Positions 50,771 to 57,294 of a stretch of DNA of 57,294 bases are shown in pieces. The notes beneath the pieces are model-generated. The model was not told the origin of the DNA, did not search any database, and was given only the letters and a program-made list of their open reading frames with translations. Every line of letters starts with the position of its first letter. Position 1 is the first letter of the stretch. The position numbers and the translations under genes were made by a program. Origin of the DNA: an uncultured Winogradskyella sp. (GTDB taxonomy: Bacteria; Bacteroidota; Bacteroidia; Flavobacteriales; Flavobacteriaceae); NCBI RefSeq assembly GCF_937958655.1, contig NZ_CALGNH010000049.1, positions 1 through 57,294 on the forward strand, in the 5' to 3' direction.

Positions 50771-53186
50771 TTGATGCAGGTATTAAGGTTTGTGTACCAA
50801 TGATATCAGCTGTTATTTCTTGTGATTGTAAAACATTAAGCTCATGGTATTTGCCAGCGGCCCAATCCTCTATAAAATTATCGTAATATTGGCTACCAGG
50901 ATTTCCAGATTGTCCACCAGGATATATACCAATAGCTTTAGGAGGCGAAGATAGTTCTACAATCATTCTCCAAGATGGACCATGGTTTTCTGAGGTAGCA
51001 TTAACAATGTTGCGATCGCCACCAATAGGAATGTTAAACCGAGAAAAAGCAGGTAGTGCTTGTAATAAATGACCTGCATAAGTGGCTTTATAGTTTAACC
51101 AAGTGTAATCTCCTTTTTCGTCTTTAATTTCAGCTAATCGCTTGGCAGCTTTTTTAAAAGATAGAAGAAACAAATCTTTTGCAGTTTCAATAGTGTCTTC
51201 TGTAGCTTTAATATCCATAAACTTATGATCACCCTTATGTTTTAAAAGATGAATAGTTTGGTAGGTGTAAGGAGATATTAAAGCAAGCGTATCATCATCA
51301 AACTCATCCCAAACCATGTCGTAAAGTTTTCCATACCACTGTCTCCAAATACTTGGCCCAACTTCGTTAATATCATTATTAAAGGCCCATGCTTTAATTT
51401 CATTAAATATCAATTGCTCAGACGCATTAAGTGTAGCTGTGTCCATGTGAGCAATCATGTAAGGTAAAAGTTCAGAGGCCTTTAAATTAAAATTGTTGTT
51501 ATGTAGTGCTTTAAAGTCAGCAACGCTAAATGTCTCCTTGGAGTTAAAAAAATCATTAATAACACGATTTCTATATGTTTCATAACCATCATTAAATACG
51601 TAATATGGGTAATTTTCATCCACAGGGTGCTGATTTGCAGAACTTACAAAACCACGCTTGGGATTTTTTGTATGTGCATTAAACTTTTGAGGAATATAAG
51701 ATTGCCAATCATTTTCTGGATTACTACCATCCATTAAAAATTTACCCTGACCTTCCCATTTATTAGGGAATTTTCCTTGAATCCATAACGCAATATCTCC
51801 CGCAGTAGAAGCAAAGACAAAATTTTGAGCAGGCGCATTCCAGAAGTTTAGTGCTGCTACATAATCATTGTAGTTATTAGCTTTATTAAGCTCTATAAAT
51901 GTTTTTTGATTGTTTCCGCCATCGTGGCCTATCCATCGCATGGCGTAACCAGAACGCTCGTTATCAGATTTAAAATTCTTATCAAATACTACAGGGCCAT
52001 GGTGGGTGTATAGTACGGTATCTTTATAATGTGGCTTTCCTTTAATTTTTATGTCTTCAACACGCATTGATACGTCTTTCCAAGCTCCATCGTACTTATA
52101 TTTAGTTCTATCACTGTTAAATTCAATCTTATACCAGTCAATAACGTCTCTTGTTGCATTGGTCTCTCCCCATGCAATATGTTGGTTAAAACCAGAAATA
52201 ATACCTAAAGCACCAGGTATTGTGGCACCAAATGCAGTGTGATTCGGTGTACTTAATTGCATTACAAACCAAATACAAGGAAGGTTTAATCCTAAATGAG
52301 GATCGTTGGCTAAGATAGGATTGCCAGTAGCAGATTTAGCACCAGAAATCGCCCAGTTATTACTACCGTTATCTGGATGAGGTTTTTCAATGGTTTCAAC
52401 AATGGTATCTAATAGGGCTTTACTTGCGGGTAATTTTGTTTGTGGAACATCAATAAAACTCCAATCTGTGTCTTTTGGAATTACAGGATCTGTGCGGTCA
52501 AAAAAATCGGGAAAAAGTAAATCAAAGTTTTTTTGACCCACTAAACGTAGCACGTTGGTATATTCTAAATCATCATCACCACCAGCCAACATTTTGGTCA
52601 TATACATTAAGAGTAAAGCTGTTTTTTTAGGAGACCAAGCCTCTGGTTCGTAGTTTAATAATTTATATTCTACTGGGTAATCTTTTGGGTTAAGTTCGTT
52701 TATATAAGTATTAACACCGTCTGCATAATCTTGTATGTAATTAAGTGTTTCGGTATCGTGCTGTTTCATGTACTCCATGGCTTGGTCTGCACCGTAACCC
52801 ATACCTCGTCTTCGTTCCGTTCTATCATAGTTTAGGGCTCCTTCACCAAAAATTTCAGATAAACGACCAGCAGCAGCGTGGGTTTGAAACTCTATTTGCC
52901 AAAGCCGATGTTTTGCGGTTATATAGCCCTGCGCTTTATATAAATCGTGCTCGTTTTGTGCAAAGAGATGCGGTATCATTTGTGCATTGTAATGCACTGT
53001 GACTTTATCTGTTAAACCAGGGATATCAATAGTTCCTGTAACAGATTCGTCGGTTTCATTTTGCCAAATGCCAGCACTCGGATTTAAAAATTTACCTAAA
53101 GGAGGAAGTGAACCTAGTTTTGTATTTAAAACGAAAAACACACCAATTGTTAATACAAAGGATAAGAGTAATTTGGCATATTTCAT
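50763..53186 (-). CDS. Penicillin acylase family (S45) Ntn hydrolase
   Basis: An envelope amidase precursor of 807 residues. A hydrophobic anchor or signal lies at about 5-23. The alpha chain carries HLFAQNEHDLYKAQGYITAKHRLWQIEFQ. Autoprocessing should expose S275 in DNGSNNWAISG as the N-terminal nucleophile; NPILANDPHLGLNLP and a late GDRNIVNATSENHGPSWRMIVE supply the conserved His/Asn set. Natural substrates may be acylated homoserine lactones or amino acids rather than penicillin. Upstream partner of the small membrane gene. Confidence 0.92.
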   Translation of the reverse strand: MKYAKLLLSFVLTIGVFFVLNTKLGSLPPLGKFLNPSAGIWQNETDESVTGTIDIPGLTDKVTVHYNAQMIPHLFAQNEHDLYKAQGYITAKHRLWQIEFQTHAAAGRLSEIFGEGALNYDRTERRRGMGYGADQAMEYMKQHDTETLNYIQDYADGVNTYINELNPKDYPVEYKLLNYEPEAWSPKKTALLLMYMTKMLAGGDDDLEYTNVLRLVGQKNFDLLFPDFFDRTDPVIPKDTDWSFIDVPQTKLPASKALLDTIVETIEKPHPDNGSNNWAISGAKSATGNPILANDPHLGLNLPCIWFVMQLSTPNHTAFGATIPGALGIISGFNQHIAWGETNATRDVIDWYKIEFNSDRTKYKYDGAWKDVSMRVEDIKIKGKPHYKDTVLYTHHGPVVFDKNFKSDNERSGYAMRWIGHDGGNNQKTFIELNKANNYNDYVAALNFWNAPAQNFVFASTAGDIALWIQGKFPNKWEGQGKFLMDGSNPENDWQSYIPQKFNAHTKNPKRGFVSSANQHPVDENYPYYVFNDGYETYRNRVINDFFNSKETFSVADFKALHNNNFNLKASELLPYMIAHMDTATLNASEQLIFNEIKAWAFNNDINEVGPSIWRQWYGKLYDMVWDEFDDDTLALISPYTYQTIHLLKHKGDHKFMDIKATEDTIETAKDLFLLSFKKAAKRLAEIKDEKGDYTWLNYKATYAGHLLQALPAFSRFNIPIGGDRNIVNATSENHGPSWRMIVELSSPPKAIGIYPGGQSGNPGSQYYDNFIEDWAAGKYHELNVLQSQEITADIIGTQTLIPASNE

Positions 53187-53223
53187 AAGCTCAGAATTAT
53201 TAAGAACCTAAAAATACCAAATA

Positions 53224-53751
53224 TTATTCTAACCGAATGGAATCTATAAGTAGTTTAAAGTGTTCTTCTTTTTTATTACCAATAAGAAAGGCAATTTGTT
53301 CCATCTGGTCTCCATTAAAATTAGGAACGTCTACTTTAGAGCCTCTAAACCAGGCATACATAGCGTTAAAAGGAATTTCTGTTATTTGCCAATTGCCAGT
53401 AGTCGTAAAGGTAGTAACATAAGAATAGCGTTGGTCACTCGTGCGTTTTACTCTAAACTGATAGGTTTTACCATCCCCTTTTATTTTAATTTTAAACTTG
53501 GTAAACTGATGAGATTCAATAGTATTAAAACGATATCTTAAAGATGAAAATCCACCATTATTTTTTAAAGATATGTCTCCGGTGTATTCACCATAACCCT
53601 CTGTATTTATTTTAAAATCTCCATGAGATTGTCCGCCCATAACACCGTCATCTACGGTTCGCCAGTCATTGAGTTTACTGTCTGCGTTAAATTTAAATAG
53701 TATCATATGTTGTTGAAATAGACTAAGAAATATAAATATATAAAGACGCAT
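53224..53751 (-). CDS. CIA30-family protein
   Basis: A 175-residue protein with an N-terminal hydrophobic stretch (about 1-18, possible signal) and the CIA30 jelly-roll pattern: DWRTVDDGVMGGQSHG, GGFSSLRYRF, FKIKIKGDGKTYQFRVKRT and FKLLIDSIRLE. In mitochondria the family assists complex I assembly; bacterial members are of unknown role and may bind carbohydrate. It precedes the penicillin acylase gene on the same strand with a long gap on its upstream side. Confidence 0.9.
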   Translation of the reverse strand: MRLYIFIFLSLFQQHMILFKFNADSKLNDWRTVDDGVMGGQSHGDFKINTEGYGEYTGDISLKNNGGFSSLRYRFNTIESHQFTKFKIKIKGDGKTYQFRVKRTSDQRYSYVTTFTTTGNWQITEIPFNAMYAWFRGSKVDVPNFNGDQMEQIAFLIGNKKEEHFKLLIDSIRLE

Positions 53752-53822
53752 TGCTTCTTTTGCTTAAAGATACAATGATGCTTTATCTTTATAACGTAAT
53801 TTGTAAAACTTTAAGATTGTAA

Positions 53823-54119
53823 TTACCTTAAGATTAGTTTTTTTACAATGGCTTTTCCTATAGATTCGTTGAGCATTGAAATAATTTTTTCTGTACCATA
53901 GCTCAATTCTTCACGTAATACACTAGAGCTTAATTGCACATAAAGGGTGTCTTGCTTTAATTCTATAGCCGTTGTGTAGTTGTTAACACCGTTTCCCATA
54001 AGCTTTTTCCAAGCTTCGCGCACATTGACCTTGTCTAAACCAGATTGTAAATTATTGGTTTGTACAAATTCTTTGAGGACCTCTTGTATAGGTTGATTAT
54101 CGTTATTACGTTTAGCCAT
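53823..54119 (-). CDS. DUF721 (DciA-like) protein
   Basis: A 98-residue basic protein of the DUF721 family: MAKRNNDNQPIQEVLKEFV, VNVREAWKKLMGNGVNNYT and LYVQLSSSVLREELSYG. The KH-like fold of DciA loads the replicative helicase in bacteria without DnaC, so a replication role is plausible here beside recF. I choose ATG over a GTG one codon upstream. Last gene of the recF operon, 30 bases after the lipoprotein gene. Confidence 0.87.
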   Translation of the reverse strand: MAKRNNDNQPIQEVLKEFVQTNNLQSGLDKVNVREAWKKLMGNGVNNYTTAIELKQDTLYVQLSSSVLREELSYGTEKIISMLNESIGKAIVKKLILR

Positions 54120-54149
54120 CACCGTTGCCGCAAAAGCGGTATCTTTTAA

Positions 54150-54620
54150 TTATTCTATATTCAGTTTTATAGGAGTATAGCGTTTGTATAAATATACATC
54201 CTTATTTTGATTACTTACTTTAAGCTGGGTTTCAGAGGCCATTAACACAGTTTCCTTCCATATGGCATAAGGTGTCACATAGTAAATATTTAAACTGTCG
54301 TTTTCTAGTTTTATGGTAAAGACTTCTGCATCGTCTGATGTGTAGTAGGTTTCGTTAATTCCTGGTTTTAACTTTTTTCTAAAGCCTTTTAAGCTATCGT
54401 TTACGGCTATGTAATCTATGGTTTCATTATATTTATATTGCTTTTTTATGCCATTACTTAGGGTAACTTCCTCTATTTCCCAGTACCCATTTAGATGGTC
54501 TAAATAAATTTCAGGATTTTCAGAACAACTGAAAAGAGTAAGCAGGGTTATTAAAAACAGTGTTTTTACATTTAAAATAGACCTCAGATAGAGGTTTTTT
54601 TTAGTATTAAAAGTTTTCAT
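54150..54620 (-). CDS. Lipocalin-like lipoprotein, hypothetical
   Basis: A 156-residue protein with a hydrophobic signal ending at LFSC (Cys about 32), then LDHLNGYWEIEEVTLSNGIKK and regular beta strands to the end. GxWxIxxV near the start of the mature part is the lipocalin-type opening. Its ATG overlaps the recF stop (TAATG), so it is translated right after RecF, a recurrent flavobacterial arrangement whose purpose is unclear. Function unknown. Confidence 0.75.
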   Translation of the reverse strand: MKTFNTKKNLYLRSILNVKTLFLITLLTLFSCSENPEIYLDHLNGYWEIEEVTLSNGIKKQYKYNETIDYIAVNDSLKGFRKKLKPGINETYYTSDDAEVFTIKLENDSLNIYYVTPYAIWKETVLMASETQLKVSNQNKDVYLYKRYTPIKLNIE

Positions 54621-55699
54621 TATAGTTTAAACAATTTATACGATTGATGTATTTGTTTTACCACATTTTCAGTGCGATCCGCATGCGTATCACTTATAAA
54701 AATTTGGCCAAAATGATCATTGTCAACCAAACTAATAATTTGTGCCACACGGTTTTCATCTAATTTATCAAAAATATCATCGAGTAAGAGTATTGGTGAT
54801 ACACCACTTTGCTGCTTTATAAAATCGAACTGTGCTAATTTTAACGCAATTAGAAATGATTTTTGCTGACCTTGGCTACCAAATTTTTTAATAGGGAAAT
54901 CATCAATTAAAAAGGTAAGGTCGTCTTTGTGAGTACCTATACTGGTATATTGTAATGCTTTGTCTTTGTTAATATTACTTTGTAAAAGCGCTATTAATTC
55001 ACCGTTAAAAAGGTCACTTTTGTATTTTAAGTCAATAGCTTCATTGCTTTGGCTTATAGCTTCGTAACGTTCTTTAAAAATAGGAATAAAAACGTTTAAA
55101 AATGCGTCACGTTTTTTAAAGATGTCTTTACTATAATTGTCTAATTGTTCGTTATAAATAGCAAGTGTATCACCGTTAAACGTGTTGTTAAGTGCAAAAT
55201 ACTTTAAAAGTGCATTACGTTGAGATAACACTTTGTTATATGCAATAACAGATGTTAAGTAAGCTTTATCACTTTGGGATATAACGCTATCTATAAATTT
55301 ACGTCGCATATCACTCCCTTCTGTAATTAAATCGCGATCTGCTGGTGAAATTATGACCAAAGGCACAAACCCAATGTGTTCACTAAATTTATCGTAGGCT
55401 TTTCCGTTACGTTTAATTATTTTTTTTTGGCCGCGTTTTAGGGAAACAATAATCTTTTCAGGACGCTCGTTTTTAGTAAAATTACCATCTACCACAAAAA
55501 ACTCGGTACCGTGTTTTATGTTTTGAATGGCAACAGAATTAAAGTAACTTTTACCAAAAGCCAGGTGGTAAATAGCGTCTAAAGCATTTGTTTTTCCTAT
55601 ACCATTAGCACCAACAAAACAATTGATTTTGCTGTCGAAATCGAAAACCTGACTTTCAAAATTTTTGTAGTTGACTAATGATAGTGTATTTAGAATCAT
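54620..55699 (-). CDS. recF: DNA replication and repair protein RecF
   Basis: SMC-like ATPase that loads RecA at gaps. I start at the Met giving [17 protein letters not shown]; the frame is open 46 codons further but that part is not RecF-like. Walker [10 protein letters not shown] near residue 33; signature [17 protein letters not shown] and Walker [17 protein letters not shown] near the end. The 359-residue length is normal. First gene of recF-lipoprotein-DUF721, divergent from the TPR gene. Confidence 0.95.
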   Translation of the reverse strand: MILNTLSLVNYKNFESQVFDFDSKINCFVGANGIGKTNALDAIYHLAFGKSYFNSVAIQNIKHGTEFFVVDGNFTKNERPEKIIVSLKRGQKKIIKRNGKAYDKFSEHIGFVPLVIISPADRDLITEGSDMRRKFIDSVISQSDKAYLTSVIAYNKVLSQRNALLKYFALNNTFNGDTLAIYNEQLDNYSKDIFKKRDAFLNVFIPIFKERYEAISQSNEAIDLKYKSDLFNGELIALLQSNINKDKALQYTSIGTHKDDLTFLIDDFPIKKFGSQGQQKSFLIALKLAQFDFIKQQSGVSPILLLDDIFDKLDENRVAQIISLVDNDHFGQIFISDTHADRTENVVKQIHQSYKLFKL

Positions 55700-55810
55700 A
55701 AAAATTAAACAATTTTCCTTTAGTTTACTGCGGTTATGAAGGTATATCTTATTGGTGCAAATTATTGAAAAATAACAAATAAATAGGCTTTTAAATCCCA
55801 ATAAAAATTT

Positions 55811-55818
55811 TATTTTTG
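55811..55818 (+). promoter_or_regulatory. -7 box of the TPR-ribH operon
   Basis: TATTTTTG fits TAnnTTTG, 22 bases before the ATG of the TPR gene. No clear -33 TTG. Confidence 0.5.
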
Positions 55819-55840
55819 CCCACGCATTAATAGACAAGAT

Positions 55841-56605
55841 ATGGCCACGTATAAGAAAAGAGGATACAAACCAAAAACTAAAAAAGAGAAGGAAGTTGTA
55901 GTAGAAGAAAACTCTACAACGGCTGAGGTGTTTAATACACTAGATGAAGGAGCTTCTAAAACAGAAGAGTGGTTTGTTAAAAATCAGAATTACATTATAG
56001 GTGCTATTGCTGTAATTGCCTTAATTGTTTTGGCTTACTTAGGCTACAAAAAATTTGTTGCAGAGCCACAAGGTAAAGAAGCGCTTAATGAAATGTACCA
56101 GGCTAAAAAATACTTTGAAGATGCTGCCAATGGTATATCATCAGACTCGCTTTATACACTTTCGCTTAATGGAGGTGAAGGTAAGTATGGCATGTTAGAT
56201 ATTATCAGTGAGTATGGTGGTACATCTGCAGCAAACCAAGCCAACTACTACGCAGGTATGGCTTATTTAAACCTTAAGGACTATCAAAATGCCATTACCT
56301 ATTTAAGTGATTTTAATAGTAATGATAAAATGTTAGACCCTATAGCTAAAGGTGGTATAGGTGATGCTTTTGCTCAATTAGAGCAGCCAAGTGAAGCATT
56401 AGAATACTACGAAAAAGCGATTAATGCCAATACAAACAACTTTACAACACCAATTTATTTGTTAAAAGCAGCACGTATGGCAATAGATCTAGGAGAAAAT
56501 CAGAAAGCTTCAGAGTACCTTAACCGCATAAAGTCTGAATTTTCTACATCTGCAGAGGCTAGCCAAGTGGATGTTTTAATAGGAAAACTAGAGGCAAGCT
56601 TATAA
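55841..56605 (+). CDS. Membrane-anchored tetratricopeptide repeat protein
   Basis: A 254-residue protein with a basic N-terminal tail ([15 protein letters not shown]), one transmembrane helix (about 51-68) and a periplasmic TPR region: [53 protein letters not shown] and [25 protein letters not shown] (each shown as family-type repeats). It resembles YfgM-type single-pass TPR proteins that attend secretion or envelope folding. It precedes ribH by three bases, a stable flavobacterial pairing. Confidence 0.88.
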   Translation: MATYKKRGYKPKTKKEKEVVVEENSTTAEVFNTLDEGASKTEEWFVKNQNYIIGAIAVIALIVLAYLGYKKFVAEPQGKEALNEMYQAKKYFEDAANGISSDSLYTLSLNGGEGKYGMLDIISEYGGTSAANQANYYAGMAYLNLKDYQNAITYLSDFNSNDKMLDPIAKGGIGDAFAQLEQPSEALEYYEKAINANTNNFTTPIYLLKAARMAIDLGENQKASEYLNRIKSEFSTSAEASQVDVLIGKLEASL

Positions 56606-56608
56606 TAG

Positions 56609-57115
56609 ATGGCAACTGCAAATCATAATTTATCGAATTACGATAAAGCTACAATCCCAAACGCGAAAGACTTTCGGTTTGGGATTGTTGTTTCTGAGTG
56701 GAATACCGAAATTACAGAAGGGTTATGGCAAGGTGCTTTTGATGCACTTATAGACTGTGGTGCTGTAAAAGAAAATATTGTTCGTTGGAATGTTCCTGGG
56801 ACTTTTGAGTTGACGTACGGAGCAGCGCGTATGTCTAAAAGTATCTATGCCGATTCTGGTATGTTAGATGCTATAATTGTTATTGGTTGTGTTATTCAAG
56901 GTGAAACTAAGCACTTTGACTTTGTATGTGACGGTGTTACCCAAGGTATAAAAGACTTAAATCTAAGTGGTGACATCCCTGTTTTGTTTTGTGTATTAAC
57001 AGATAATAATAGGCAACAATCCATAGACCGTTCTGGCGGTAAACATGGTAATAAAGGAACAGAAGCAGCTATTACTGCTATTAAAATGGCAGCGCTAAGA
57101 CGAAATACGCAGTAG
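56609..57115 (+). CDS. ribH: 6,7-dimethyl-8-ribityllumazine synthase
   Basis: Penultimate step of riboflavin synthesis, forming the icosahedral or pentameric lumazine synthase shell. Motifs: FRFGIVVSEWNTEITEGL, VPGTFELTYGAA, IIVIGCVIQGETKHFDFVC with the catalytic His, and PVLFCVLTDNNRQQSIDRSGGKHGNKG. Length 168 is normal. Second gene of the TPR-ribH operon; a degenerate repeat and a long heptamer array follow it. Confidence 0.96.
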   Translation: MATANHNLSNYDKATIPNAKDFRFGIVVSEWNTEITEGLWQGAFDALIDCGAVKENIVRWNVPGTFELTYGAARMSKSIYADSGMLDAIIVIGCVIQGETKHFDFVCDGVTQGIKDLNLSGDIPVLFCVLTDNNRQQSIDRSGGKHGNKGTEAAITAIKMAALRRNTQ

Positions 57116-57191
57116 GCGGTTTTTAGTGGTTAGTTGTTAGTAAAAAGGTATTAGGAGGTGTAAATGGTTGCTGCCAAAATTTTATTTTGTT

Positions 57192-57294
57192 AATCACCAA
57201 TCACCAATCACCAATCACCAATCACCAATCACCAATCACCAATCACCAATCACCAATCACCAATCACCAATCACCAATCACCAATCACCAATCA
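57192..57294. repeat. AATCACC heptamer array running off the window
   Basis: At least 14.7 perfect copies of AATCACC, continuing past the right edge, 76 bases after ribH. No spacers between units. It is the longest of the period-7 arrays here. Confidence 0.95.

Noticed and set aside
55700..55837. N-terminal extension of RecF by 46 codons
   Set aside because: The extension is unlike RecF, which begins at [14 protein letters not shown]; it covers the promoter gap.

Overview
The window reads as chromosomal DNA from a marine-type member of the Flavobacteriaceae (Bacteroidota). The evidence is the low GC content, gliding-motility genes (gldF, gldG), a type IX secretion C-terminal sorting domain, many Bacteroidota-restricted families (DUF6048, DUF6452, DUF4268, DUF2807/GIN) and -7 boxes of the TAnnTTTG type. 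The genus cannot be decided from the sequence alone. No rRNA, tRNA, insertion sequence, prophage or CRISPR array was seen.

Layout. 1-1353: tail of an unidentified gene, a terminator, then a lone tyrosine recombinase preceded by an unusual inverted-repeat cluster. 1371-8249: a VOC protein, DUF4268, ZIP transporter and methyltransferase run; a divergent THUMP RNA methyltransferase; a lipoprotein, LytS-type kinase and LytTR regulator operon. 8340-18656: fused 2-oxoacid dehydrogenase E1, a metallopeptidase-like outer-membrane barrel protein coupled to a T9SS-exported nuclease-like protein, a LOG-family protein and uvrA. 18986-20423: a run of small plus-strand genes. 20572-31320: YiaK-like dehydrogenase, lipoprotein gamma-glutamyltransferase, AcpH, glmM, a lipid A-type acyltransferase, rhomboid protease, TlpA-like thioredoxin, mnmE. 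31467-39875: DUF547, GIN and PagL-like envelope proteins, dnaN, the gldF-(unknown)-gldG operon, a small monooxygenase and a SAM hydrolase. 39986-46549: phoH, purC, an rlmD-DUF6452-DUF6048 operon and rocD behind a structured leader. 46616-49208: an SbtA-type bicarbonate transporter operon with a divergent LysR regulator. 49222-57115: acyltransferase, penicillin acylase, CIA30, a DciA-like/lipoprotein/recF operon, a TPR protein and ribH.

How the genes fit together. Most genes are housekeeping: DNA replication and repair (dnaN, recF, DUF721, uvrA), RNA modification (mnmE, rlmD, THUMP methyltransferase), purine, riboflavin and amino-sugar synthesis, and envelope biogenesis. Accessory content is limited to the recombinase, the small-gene run after uvrA and short repeats. 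The most unusual signals are non-coding. Period-7 tandem repeats occur in several gaps, two of them starting eight bases upstream of a start codon. REP-like palindromes surround phoH, and one has been read into the C-terminus of the SAM hydrolase. A candidate structured RNA lies ahead of rocD. Inverted repeats sit directly before two start codons, and a perfect palindrome is made of two opposed -7 boxes. No complete, clearly undescribed multi-gene system is evident; the best candidates are the sbtA/LysR cluster, the extra gene inside gldFG and the heptamer arrays.
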